DNA of 64,000 nucleotides from Sphingobacterium multivorum (GTDB lineage Bacteria > Bacteroidota > Bacteroidia > Sphingobacteriales > Sphingobacteriaceae), in assembly GCF_900457465.1 (NCBI RefSeq), contig NZ_UAUU01000011.1, positions 124,001 through 188,000 of the forward strand. The letters run 5' to 3'. Under the pieces are notes generated by a model. It was not told the DNA's origin. It ran no database searches and saw only the letters and a program-made list of their open reading frames with translations. The translations under genes were made by a program, and so were the position numbers. Below are positions 45,221 through 53,714 of this stretch, one piece after another (within the stretch, counting starts at the first letter, position 1; every line of letters begins with the position of its first letter).

Positions 45221-46495
45221 TTATTTAACAAGTATTTCGTCCAATTTTGGAAGTCCATTTGGGAAATGAGTTTTGATCAATTTTTGCCAGTCCAGCGCTT
45301 TATTGTCTTTTTCGCTTGTCCCAACTCCGGCAATATGAGACCACTGTCCGTAAACAGTTGCCGGAGAATAGTCTAATAGGTGCTCCTCGTACCAGGAAGC
45401 GCCACGAAGCCAGTTGACCTGGTACTCATGAACTAAATAGCTGGCTGCGATTAAGCGTGCTTGATAAGGGATATAGCCGGTCTTCTGTAACTGGATCATC
45501 ACACTGTTTATAAAATCATGTTCCGTGTGGCCCGATTTCCATTTTTCAAATAATTCTTCATTCCCGTCTAAGGCCGGATGATCCTGAGGGGAGCTGTTTT
45601 TAGTGCCTTGTGGCTTAAAGAATATATTCGGATATTTTTTAAGCATAAACCTAAAATAATCGCGCCAGAGCAGAATGTCGACAATCTTTTCAAATCGTTT
45701 GTCTTTCTTACCTTCACCAAGTTTTTTGATATTGTTATAGAGTAAAATAGGCGACAAGGCCCCTGACGCTATAAAAGGCCCTAGAATCAAAGGGTCCTGT
45801 TCTGTCTCCGGAAAGGTTGACAATAGCGCATGCATAATACTAAGCGCAGTGTCTTCGCCACCGAGAATATAGATGTCATCAACAGATTTGATCTCCTCTT
45901 CTGAATAGCCCAAATCTTTCAATGAAGGAATTTTGGTGTCCTCAAGATGGGGCGGCGTAAGGAAATTGGTCGGAAATGGGATGGGTTGCCTCACCAGACT
46001 TTCCCGCTCTACTTTTTTCTTGAAAATGGAAAAACCATTGGGTATGTCTTTAATAGGGAAAGGAAGATCTTCCTTATGGTAGAGGGTGTGACCGATGAAA
46101 TGGCGCAAATTTATTTTGCTGCTCCAAAGCTCACTTTCTACTTTTTCCGAAATAGAAGTTTCCCGAAGTGCCACCTCGCGGTGATGATAAACTTCGTTGA
46201 CTTGGTATTTTTGTGCTATTCTTGGGATAATATCTTCAGGCTTGCCAATATAAGTCAACAAGTCGCTACCATGACTCTTTAATTTTTCTTTTAAAGCGGT
46301 CACGGCTTCAATGACAAAGGCCGCTCGCAGAACACCTGTGTTTAAAGTGCCAAATTGATTGCGGTCGAAATATCGGGGGTCAAAACAGTATACCGGGATG
46401 ATGAATGAACTTTTTTCAGAAGCTTGATAAAATACTTCATTGTCATGAAGTCTTAAATCATTTCGAAACCAGATCATTGTAGCCCTTTTGTCCAT
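45221..46495 (-). CDS. cryptochrome/photolyase family protein, probably DASH type
   Basis: The 424-residue product has the N-terminal photolyase antenna domain (MIWFRNDLRLHDNEVFYQA...) and the C-terminal FAD-binding helical domain, including DILLWRDYFRFMLKKYPNIFF, GYIPYQARLIAASYLVHEYQVNWLRGASWYEEHLLDYSPATVYGQWSHIAGVG. The RNDLR...DN start and the DYFRFM motif fit CRY-DASH better than classical CPD photolyase, but this needs a tree. It would bind FAD and act in light-driven DNA repair or light sensing. It stands alone. Confidence 0.85.
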   Translation of the reverse strand: MDKRATMIWFRNDLRLHDNEVFYQASEKSSFIIPVYCFDPRYFDRNQFGTLNTGVLRAAFVIEAVTALKEKLKSHGSDLLTYIGKPEDIIPRIAQKYQVNEVYHHREVALRETSISEKVESELWSSKINLRHFIGHTLYHKEDLPFPIKDIPNGFSIFKKKVERESLVRQPIPFPTNFLTPPHLEDTKIPSLKDLGYSEEEIKSVDDIYILGGEDTALSIMHALLSTFPETEQDPLILGPFIASGALSPILLYNNIKKLGEGKKDKRFEKIVDILLWRDYFRFMLKKYPNIFFKPQGTKNSSPQDHPALDGNEELFEKWKSGHTEHDFINSVMIQLQKTGYIPYQARLIAASYLVHEYQVNWLRGASWYEEHLLDYSPATVYGQWSHIAGVGTSEKDNKALDWQKLIKTHFPNGLPKLDEILVK

Positions 46496-46811
46496 AGAGG
46501 TGAAGATAAATACTTTTTAGTGCAGCCTATTTTCAGAAGATTTACAAATATATAAGGATATTGTGTTCTTGAAAGTATTTATGCGCGAATTGACAAAAAA
46601 AGGACAATGGCGGTACTTGTTTGGATGGTTTACGCTATTTTGGTTAGGAAAAAATAAAAATAGTGTTAAACTTATTTGATGTTTCTCTGTTCTAAAATCA
46701 GGGAATTATGATATTTGTAAGTTATTTCCGTTACTCTTGAAACAATCCGAGTAACATACTAAAAGCGTAAGAAAAACATGGAAAAGATTGCTGCATCATC
46801 AATGGAACCGT
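46496..46811. other. intergenic region between photolyase and Rossmann genes
   Basis: No gene is seen. This part is AT-rich and divergent promoters are expected here, but no exact TAnnTTTG was found. It leads into the palindrome-rich leader that follows. Confidence 0.45.
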
Positions 46812-46921
46812 CCTAGGGATTTTATTCGTTTTAGCGAATAAAAGGGTAATATATAAAATCAGCGTACTAGGAAGGAACGATCCTATTTAATGGCTCACGA
46901 TCGTGAGAACGAATCATTAAA
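46812..46921 (+). promoter_or_regulatory. palindrome-rich leader of the 46960 gene
   Basis: Within 110 bases there are several inverted repeats. TTTTATTCG (46820-46828) pairs with CGAATAAAA (46835-46843). CTCACGATCGTGAG (46894-46907) is a perfect 14-bp palindrome, and it is enclosed by TTTAATG (46886-46892) and CATTAAA (46915-46921). TAGGA and TCCTA flank the short segment before it. This could be a structured leader RNA or operator cluster. Confidence 0.45.
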
Positions 46922-46959
46922 TCGTGGTAGTTTCAAAGCCAAAAATATAGAGAATTCGA

Positions 46960-47829
46960 ATGAAAAAGGTTTTAATCAGCGGGCTAAATACCTATTTGGG
47001 ACGACGGGCATCCTGTTATTTGCAATCCAAAGATTTTGATGTGACTGGATTAGTGCGCAACTTATCTCTTTTTAATAAAATAGTAAAGGAAAAGGTGACG
47101 GCAAAGCTTTTTGAATTGGACCTGTTGCGAAAAGGGGAAGCTTTTGAGAATTTTCAGATTGCTGAACTCAATTTTGGAATTTATTTTACGCAGGTTCCCT
47201 CACTTGACAATGATATACAGCTTCAGCTTGAATTGCTTGGTCTGCGCAATTTCGTGGAAATTTGTAGACGTGCCGGAAATAACCGCGTCATTTATGTCGC
47301 GAGGCTAATGGATGAACATTTTTTGGAGCCTGTGCGCGATCTGCTGGAAAATTTACGCGTCCAATATACCATTGTGATTAAAAGTAGCGTCATCGGGAAG
47401 GAGAGTGTCTTGAACCGCATATTTGCGAAACTTGCCAAACGGCAGACCATATTTTATTGGAACTGGGTGGCTTCCCTGAAGTTTCGCCCCCTGCCTTTGC
47501 TCGATGTTTACCGCTGGCTACGAGAAATGCCTTGGGAAAATAATTTTATATCAGAAGTTATTTACCTCGGTGGCAATGAGGAAATGACATTTAGAGGCTT
47601 ATTTTACCATTTCCTGAAGTGCACTTCCGAAGACCAAAAGAGAGAAATAGGCGTCAATAAATTCTTTGCTAAGCTCTTGTTGACAAGGTTGAATGATATC
47701 AATAAAGAAGATATTGATGAATTTAGGCGAGTACTTTATTATGAGAAAAATGTAGATAATTCAACTTGGCAGCGCGTACAGGCATTTGAATTTACGCCCT
47801 TGAAATCCTATGTCTGCATGGATACCTAG
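46960..47829 (+). CDS. NAD(P)-binding Rossmann-fold protein
   Basis: The 289-residue product begins with KKVLISGLNTYLGRRASCYLQSKDFDVTGLVRN, a Rossmann beta-alpha-beta start whose glycine pattern (GxxTYLGR) is a degenerate GxxGxxG. It then resembles atypical short-chain dehydrogenases/NmrA-like epimerases (RVIYVARLMDEHF, TIVIKSSVIGKESVLNRIF). The catalytic YxxxK is not evident. The reaction is not known. The start at 46960 follows a structured leader, and the gene precedes ubiD-like 47962 in the same direction. Confidence 0.7.
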   Translation: MKKVLISGLNTYLGRRASCYLQSKDFDVTGLVRNLSLFNKIVKEKVTAKLFELDLLRKGEAFENFQIAELNFGIYFTQVPSLDNDIQLQLELLGLRNFVEICRRAGNNRVIYVARLMDEHFLEPVRDLLENLRVQYTIVIKSSVIGKESVLNRIFAKLAKRQTIFYWNWVASLKFRPLPLLDVYRWLREMPWENNFISEVIYLGGNEEMTFRGLFYHFLKCTSEDQKREIGVNKFFAKLLLTRLNDINKEDIDEFRRVLYYEKNVDNSTWQRVQAFEFTPLKSYVCMDT

Positions 47830-47923
47830 GTAATGGTTGAGGTTGTTATACTGATGATAAGGGAGCGGGATCCAAGATCGCTAAAGGTTTTTTCTTTATA
47901 TCCTGTTTAATAAATTATTCTGT

Positions 47924-47931
47924 TAAATTTG
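47924..47931 (+). promoter_or_regulatory. -7 element TAAATTTG of the UbiD-family gene
   Basis: Exact TAnnTTTG match, 30 bases upstream of the start at 47962. Confidence 0.55.
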
Positions 47932-47961
47932 TGGATTAACATGTTGAAGCAGATTTAATAT

Positions 47962-49800
47962 ATGGGATACAATAGTTTAGAAGCATGTGTTGCGGATCTT
48001 GAAAAACATGGTCATTTAATCCGGATCAAAGAAGAGGTCGATCCCTATTTGGAAATGGCCGCCATCCATATGCGGGTGTTTGATGTTGAAGGGCCCGCCT
48101 TATTTTTTGAAAATATCAAAGGTTCGGAATTTCCGGCTGTATCTAATTTGTTTGGAACGCTGGAACGCTCGAAGTTTATGTTCCGGGATTCGTTAGACCA
48201 CCTGAAGAAATTGGTGGATGTTAAGATGAATCCTGCTGCAGTACTTAAAAATCCTTTTCAATATATTGGTTCCTCGATGACAGCCCTTGGGGCTTTACCC
48301 TGGAAAAAAAAATCGGGGGCTCCCATACTTCATGGTAAAACATCAATTAGTAAACTTCCGCAGATCGTCAACTGGCCAATGGACGGCGGTGCTTTTGTGA
48401 CGATGCCGCAGGTATATACAGAAGATGTTGCCAAACCCGGTATTATGCAGGCCAATCTGGGGATGTATCGGATTCAGCTTTCTGGGAATGATTATCTGCC
48501 TGATCAGGAGATTGGTTTACATTATCAGTTGCATCGTGGTATCGGAATCCATCAAACTAAGGCAAATGCGCTCGGTAAACCTTTAAAGGTGAGTATTTTT
48601 GTCGGCGGACCGCCAGCACATCCCTTGTCTGCTGTAATGCCGCTACCGGAAGGACTCTCTGAGATGATCTTTGCCGGGGCATTGGGAAATAGAAGGTTCC
48701 GTTATTTTTATGATGATGAAGGTTTTTGTATCTCGGCAGATGCAGACTTTGTGATTACCGGTACTGTTTATCCCAACGAAAATAAACCGGAAGGTCCTTT
48801 TGGTGACCATATCGGATACTATAGTTTAACTCACCCGTTTCCCTTGATGAAGGTGCATAATGTGTACCATAAGAAAAATCCAATTTGGTCTTTTACCGTT
48901 GTGGGGCGGCCGCCGCAGGAAGACACCAGTTTTGGTGCCTTAATCCACGAAATTACGGGGGCGGCCATTCCAAAGGAGATTTCAGGTCTCCATGCAGTTA
49001 ATGCTGTTGATGCCGCTGGTGTACATCCCTTACTTTTTGCAATAGGGTCTGAACGGTATACGCCTTATCGGCGTGTGGATCGACCGCAAGAAATTTTAAC
49101 GATAGCCAATCAGATACTGGGTAAAAATCAGCTCAGCCTTGCTAAATATTTGTTTATTTCAGCAAATGAAGATAATCCGCAATTGGATATTTATGATATT
49201 CCGGCTTTTTTGGGTCATATCCTTGAACGCATAGACCTTACTCGAGATGTTCATTTTCAGACTAATACGACTATCGATACCTTGGATTATTCTGGCGATG
49301 GATTAAATACCGGTTCCAAGGTGGTTTTTGCTGCCGCTGGTACAAAGAAAAGAGAATTGGGCCGTGAATTGCCGGCTGGTTTTGAACTACCCCGACCTTT
49401 CAATCAGGCAAAATTTGTTATGCCCGGTATTATTGCCATTGATGGTCAGGCATTCTCTACTTACGAGCATGAGCCGAAAATAATGGCCGAATGGTGCCGC
49501 GCTGCCGCAGGACTCGCCTGGGAAGGTTTCCCGTTGATCGTCTTATGTGATGATGCTCACTTCACCGCTGCTACCGTCAATAATTTTGTTTGGACAACGT
49601 TTACCAGAAGTAACCCTGCGTTTGATATTTATGGAATACATAGTTTTACAACATTTAAACATTGGGGTTGTAAAGGACCGCTAATTATTGATGCGCGGAC
49701 AAAACCCCATCATGCGCCGGCGTTGATTAAAGACGAAGCGGTGGAAAGGCGTGTGGATCAACTTGCTGCAAAGGGAGGGTCACTACACGGAATTATTTAA
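47962..49800 (+). CDS. UbiD family decarboxylase
   Basis: The 612-residue product belongs to the UbiD family, whose members use prenylated FMN to (de)carboxylate aromatic or unsaturated acids. Family stretches include FENIKGSEFPAVSNLFGT, HYQLHRGIGIH, KVSIFVGGPPAHPL, GPFGDHIGYY, FTVVGRPPQEDTSFGALIHEITG and a C-terminal dimer region. The E-D-E catalytic triad of the family lies in the IGYYS-to-TFGAL and FGDHIGYY parts, but I do not number it. It is longer than E. coli UbiD (about 500), as is common in Bacteroidota. Substrate is unknown. A UbiX-like prenyltransferase is not in the window. Confidence 0.88.
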   Translation: MGYNSLEACVADLEKHGHLIRIKEEVDPYLEMAAIHMRVFDVEGPALFFENIKGSEFPAVSNLFGTLERSKFMFRDSLDHLKKLVDVKMNPAAVLKNPFQYIGSSMTALGALPWKKKSGAPILHGKTSISKLPQIVNWPMDGGAFVTMPQVYTEDVAKPGIMQANLGMYRIQLSGNDYLPDQEIGLHYQLHRGIGIHQTKANALGKPLKVSIFVGGPPAHPLSAVMPLPEGLSEMIFAGALGNRRFRYFYDDEGFCISADADFVITGTVYPNENKPEGPFGDHIGYYSLTHPFPLMKVHNVYHKKNPIWSFTVVGRPPQEDTSFGALIHEITGAAIPKEISGLHAVNAVDAAGVHPLLFAIGSERYTPYRRVDRPQEILTIANQILGKNQLSLAKYLFISANEDNPQLDIYDIPAFLGHILERIDLTRDVHFQTNTTIDTLDYSGDGLNTGSKVVFAAAGTKKRELGRELPAGFELPRPFNQAKFVMPGIIAIDGQAFSTYEHEPKIMAEWCRAAAGLAWEGFPLIVLCDDAHFTAATVNNFVWTTFTRSNPAFDIYGIHSFTTFKHWGCKGPLIIDARTKPHHAPALIKDEAVERRVDQLAAKGGSLHGII

Positions 49801-49877
49801 GAGCGCTAATTCCTGTTCATTCAGGTTTATGGTTGAAAAATTAATTTAGAATAGATTTTAAAAGGTTTAATATCAAG

Positions 49878-50213
49878 ATGACTACAACAGAATTATTGAA
49901 TAAATCAAAAGGAAGCGAATTACAGTTTCAGGAAGTATTGGCGCATATTGCCGATCAGTACAGCTATAGTCCCAGTGCATTTCAAAATGGGACGCTGAAA
50001 AATTCGAAAGAAGAAAATCAAGGTAGTGCAAAAGTTTTCTATTTTGCACAGTTAAATAATCTTTCGCAGGAGGATACATTGCGCCTTTTTGCCGAACATT
50101 ATCAAAATGTACTCGATAATCCAGACGGAGATGGCCATCAGAACATTCGTCAATTTAGGACAAATGGTTGGGATGGGATCCTGTTTGAGGAAGAAGTACT
50201 GGTGAAAAAATAA
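49878..50213 (+). CDS. HopJ type III effector family protein (small conserved protein)
   Basis: The 111-residue product matches the HopJ family pattern, with SEDTLRLFAEHYQNVLDNPDGDGHQNIRQF and GWDGILFEEEVL. The family was named from a Pseudomonas effector, but it is widespread in bacteria without type III secretion, so an effector role should not be assumed. There is no signal peptide. It is 77 bases after the UbiD gene, and a strong terminator follows about 135 bases downstream, so the two may share a transcript. Confidence 0.82.
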   Translation: MTTTELLNKSKGSELQFQEVLAHIADQYSYSPSAFQNGTLKNSKEENQGSAKVFYFAQLNNLSQEDTLRLFAEHYQNVLDNPDGDGHQNIRQFRTNGWDGILFEEEVLVKK

Positions 50214-50350
50214 TAAATTTAACCTGGTAGCGGTAAAAACCTGAGATGCACAGGAAAACATCTTGTTGTGGCAGTTTTGAAAAGACAAAATTGAAATGGC
50301 CATTCCACAGGGTAGCATAGGTGCTACACGATAACGAAACCACGGGAATA

Positions 50351-50390
50351 GAGAGGGCAGTAACAATAGATTACTGCCCTCTCTTTTTCA
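50351..50390. terminator. bidirectional hairpin terminator
   Basis: GAGAGGGCAGTAA (50351-50363) pairs with TTACTGCCCTCTC (50371-50383) around CAATAGA, followed by TTTTT. It ends the UbiD-HopJ transcript and may also end the convergent VOC gene. Confidence 0.85.
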
Positions 50391-50416
50391 ACTATTTTGT
50401 CGGCTAAGCGGTTGGC

Positions 50417-50878
50417 TTAAGCATTACTTTCGCAATCCTGGTCTTTGTTCCCACCAAAATAAACCATCCAGCAGATACCGAATTGATCCTGAAAAGCGCT
50501 GTATAGTTCGGCAAAAAATGTTTCGCCAAGTGGCATTTCAACGACCTTTGCATTGATGCTCAGTGCATCGTACAAAGCTTTCGCTTCGGTGGTGCTTTCG
50601 CACATCAGCATGACATAGCTGTTGTTTCCTTGGATATATTGTTGTCCAAAAGCAGGAACAACATCAGCTCCCATCAGCATACTATCGCCGTTGATCGAAA
50701 TTGCTGTATGACAGATTTTGTTTTTTGCTTCGTCTGGAACAGGTGGCATCTGTGGGTCGGCAGGGATATCTCCATAACGCATGAAGCCAGGATTTTTTGT
50801 ATTGAAGACTTTTTCATAAAAGTTGAATGCTTCTTCACAGTTTCCGTCGAAATTTAGATAAGCGTGTAATTTTGCCAT
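50417..50878 (-). CDS. VOC superfamily protein (PhnB/YjdN-like)
   Basis: The 153-residue product has the vicinal-oxygen-chelate fold: a start LHAYLNFDGNCEEAFNFYEKVFN, HTAISINGDSMLMGAD and the closing strand ELYSAFQDQFGICWMVYFGG. It is in the PhnB/YjdN group, often annotated as a 3-demethylubiquinone methyltransferase-like or glyoxalase-like protein, but no activity can be assigned. The C-terminus has a small acidic tail (DQDCESNA). It stands alone and is convergent with the HopJ-like gene. Confidence 0.83.
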   Translation of the reverse strand: MAKLHAYLNFDGNCEEAFNFYEKVFNTKNPGFMRYGDIPADPQMPPVPDEAKNKICHTAISINGDSMLMGADVVPAFGQQYIQGNNSYVMLMCESTTEAKALYDALSINAKVVEMPLGETFFAELYSAFQDQFGICWMVYFGGNKDQDCESNA

Positions 50879-51056
50879 GATTTCTAATTTTTGAATATAA
50901 TGATTACTTCTTTTAACTCTTTTCTCAATTTTTCCTTCCTATAAGACTATAAATAAATAGCTTGGAAGCACATTGGTAAAATTAAGCTGAAGTTTTCTTA
51001 AAAATCTTGCCTTAAGGCAAGATTTAAAAAAGTAGTCCTTTGGGCGTTACCACGGT

Positions 51057-51632
51057 TTAATTTCCGTGGACAATTTCTTTCCGGATGCGGCTTAGGGAAG
51101 TGTCGGTGATGCCCAGGTAGGAAGCAATATGCTTGAGTGGTGCCTGCTGTATCAATATTGGTTTTTCTTTTATCAAGCGCAAATAGCGGGTAGTAGCAGG
51201 CTCGGTAATCATGGCAATAGCCCTATTTTTACTGTGAACAAGTTCCTTGGCCATCCAAGAACGCCCCCATTCCCTAAATTCAGGAATCTGATGAAAAAGT
51301 TCCTGAAAATCTTCAAACTTTATTTTCCAGAGACGGGTTTCCATGAGTGCCTGGATATTTTCCACCGTTGGATGGCGTTGAAAAAAAGAGGCGACTTCAA
51401 TGACAACATCATTGTCCGTACAGAAGCTTATGGTAACTTCATTGCCTTCATAATCGTGTAAAAAGGAGCGTGTAAGTCCATACTCAATTAAGTAATAAGC
51501 ATTTGAAACCTGTCCTTTGGTCAATATAAAATCGCCCTTTTTGACGGTTATGGCTTCATGTTTTTCTGTAATTGCAGTTAATTCCTGTGGAGTCAGTGCA
51601 AGCTCACTATAGAAGGTTCTAATTAGATCCAT
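51057..51632 (-). CDS. Crp/Fnr family transcriptional regulator
   Basis: The 191-residue product has an N-terminal cyclic-nucleotide-binding-like beta-roll (about 20-115, with KKGDFILTKGQVSNAYYLIEYGLTRSF) and a C-terminal winged helix whose recognition helix is LKHIASYLGITDTSLSRIRKEI (164-185). It has no Fnr iron-sulfur cysteines and lacks the typical cAMP-contact motif, so the ligand is unknown. Such small Crp-like regulators are frequent in Bacteroidota. It lies divergent from asnB, with 235 bases between the starts. Confidence 0.85.
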   Translation of the reverse strand: MDLIRTFYSELALTPQELTAITEKHEAITVKKGDFILTKGQVSNAYYLIEYGLTRSFLHDYEGNEVTISFCTDNDVVIEVASFFQRHPTVENIQALMETRLWKIKFEDFQELFHQIPEFREWGRSWMAKELVHSKNRAIAMITEPATTRYLRLIKEKPILIQQAPLKHIASYLGITDTSLSRIRKEIVHGN

Positions 51633-51867
51633 GTCCTGGTTATTTGATTACGAAGTTAATTTAACGATTAATCTGCAGATCAATTGTTAATAGATTGTGT
51701 GATTATTGTAAACAAATAAGTGTTTCATTGATAATTTTGTTTGTTTTGAAAAGTATTTTTGATAAAAATATAATAAATATTAAAAATTATTATGAATTTA
51801 GTTTTTAATTGTTTTACTTTGTATCAATAACATAATGTAAAAACGAAATATTTAAAATTTTCATAAT

Positions 51868-53556
51868 ATGTGTGGAATTATTGGCGCTTTTGAATTAAAG
51901 CAACCTGCAAGCTCATTGAGATCTCAAGTATTAGAAATGTCAAAACGTATTCGCCACCGTGGTCCGGATTGGTCGGGTATATTCACCGGTGAGAAAGCTT
52001 TATTGGCACACGAGCGGTTAGCTATTGTTGACCCTAAATCTGGAAGTCAACCATTGTACAGTCCGGACGGTAAAGTTGTACTAGCAGTTAATGGCGAGAT
52101 CTATAACCACCATGAATTAAGAAATAGCCTTCCTGATTATGAGTTCTCGACACAAAGTGACTCCGAAGTTGTGTTGGCTTTATATTTAGCGAAAGGTCCC
52201 TCATTTGTGGATGAATTAAATGGTATTTTTGGTTTTGCACTCTATGATTCACGTGATGATTCCTTTTTTGTCGCACGTGACCATATGGGAATTATCCCTC
52301 TATATTATGGTGAAGATGAGGAGGGGCAATTGTTCGTTGCATCCGAATTAAAATCACTGGAAGGTTTCTGTACGACGATTGAACAATTTCCTCCGGGGCA
52401 TTACTTGTATAGCAAAATGGGGAAAGCTCCGCAGCGCTGGTATCAACGTGATTGGGAAAGTTACGATGTTGTAAAAGACAACGAGACCGATATCGCTGTT
52501 TTGCGCAAAGGTTTGGAAGATGCGGTGCATCGTCAATTGATGTCAGATGTACCTTACGGTGTACTGCTGTCTGGTGGATTGGATTCATCGGTTATTGCTG
52601 CGGTAACGAAGAAGTTTGCATCCAAACGTATCGAAAGTGACGACAAAGAAGATGCCTGGTATCCTCAACTGCATTCATTTGCGGTGGGATTGAAGGGAGC
52701 ACCGGATTTAATTGCGGCACAGAAAGCAGCAGATCATATCGGAACAATACACCACGAGATCAACTTTACCATCCAAGAAGGATTGGATGCGATCCGTGAC
52801 GTGATCTACCACTTGGAGACTTATGACGTCACGACGGTACGCGCTTCTACACCGATGTATTTATTAGCTCGTGTAATCAAATCAATGGGCATTAAAATGG
52901 TATTGTCGGGTGAAGGGTCAGACGAACTCTTTGGTGGGTATCTTTATTTTCATAAAGCGCCAAATGCACAGGAATTTCACGAGGAAACTGTACGTAAGCT
53001 GAAAAAGCTTTACCTGTACGACTGTCTGCGGGCAAATAAATCACTTGCAGCATGGGGTGTTGAAGGGCGTGTACCTTTCCTAGATAAAGAATTTATGGAC
53101 ATTGCGATGCGTATCAATCCTTCCGATAAAATGATTCGCGAAGGAAGGATGGAGAAATGGGTTGTACGTAAGGCATTTGAAGACTATCTGCCAGAAAGCA
53201 TCGCATGGCGCCAGAAAGAGCAATTTTCTGACGGTGTAGGCTATAGCTGGATCGATACCTTGAAAGAGCAGGCTGAAAGTAAAGTTTCTGATCAGGAGTT
53301 TGCCGAGGCTTCAACGCGCTTCCCGATAAACACACCGAAAAACAAAGAAGAGTTTTTATATCGGACAATTTTCGAATCACATTTTCCTTCAACAGCGGCA
53401 GCACAAACTGTTCCATCGGTAAAATCTGTCGCATGCAGTACGCCGGAAGCCTTAGCTTGGGATGCTTCTTTCCAGAATCTGAATGATCCATCGGGTCGGG
53501 CTGTGGCCTCGGTTCACCAAGAGAGCTACGAAAAATCCAAAGTGGAAGCCGTGTAA
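51868..53556 (+). CDS. asnB: asparagine synthase (glutamine-hydrolysing)
   Basis: The 562-residue product has Cys2 as the glutaminase nucleophile (MCGIIGAFE), the glutaminase domain with RHRGPDWSG, LAIVDP and NGEIYNH, and the synthetase domain with the PP-loop SGGLDSS (235-241) and GEGSDELFGGY. It makes asparagine from aspartate, glutamine and ATP. The C-terminal tail is longer than the E. coli enzyme's by a few residues. The upstream sequence TACTTTG near 51813, one base short of the -7 consensus, may be its promoter. An IS1182-type element begins 31 bases after its stop. Confidence 0.96.
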   Translation: MCGIIGAFELKQPASSLRSQVLEMSKRIRHRGPDWSGIFTGEKALLAHERLAIVDPKSGSQPLYSPDGKVVLAVNGEIYNHHELRNSLPDYEFSTQSDSEVVLALYLAKGPSFVDELNGIFGFALYDSRDDSFFVARDHMGIIPLYYGEDEEGQLFVASELKSLEGFCTTIEQFPPGHYLYSKMGKAPQRWYQRDWESYDVVKDNETDIAVLRKGLEDAVHRQLMSDVPYGVLLSGGLDSSVIAAVTKKFASKRIESDDKEDAWYPQLHSFAVGLKGAPDLIAAQKAADHIGTIHHEINFTIQEGLDAIRDVIYHLETYDVTTVRASTPMYLLARVIKSMGIKMVLSGEGSDELFGGYLYFHKAPNAQEFHEETVRKLKKLYLYDCLRANKSLAAWGVEGRVPFLDKEFMDIAMRINPSDKMIREGRMEKWVVRKAFEDYLPESIAWRQKEQFSDGVGYSWIDTLKEQAESKVSDQEFAEASTRFPINTPKNKEEFLYRTIFESHFPSTAAAQTVPSVKSVACSTPEALAWDASFQNLNDPSGRAVASVHQESYEKSKVEAV

Positions 53557-53589
53557 CTAATCAACCCTCATATCTATATTTGGTAAAGA

Positions 53590-53622
53590 AGCTGTCTCAA
53601 ATTTATTGAGGCAGCTTTTTTA
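53590..53622 (+). terminator. hairpin terminator of asnB at the IS left end
   Basis: GCTGTCTCAA (53591-53600) pairs with TTGAGGCAGC (53606-53615) with one wobble, followed by TTTTTT. It is within the IS left end, so asnB may use an IS-encoded terminator. Confidence 0.65.
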
Positions 53623-53714
53623 TTAAATATGGCTATGCGATAGATTTGTGAGTTGTTTGTTGATTATTTCACAGAACTGTTCATTTGGGAAGAAAAAGAA
53701 CAAAAAGTAGCTAT

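Noticed and set aside
49878..50213. Type III secretion effector
   Set aside because: The HopJ family occurs widely in species without type III secretion and nothing here encodes a secretion system.
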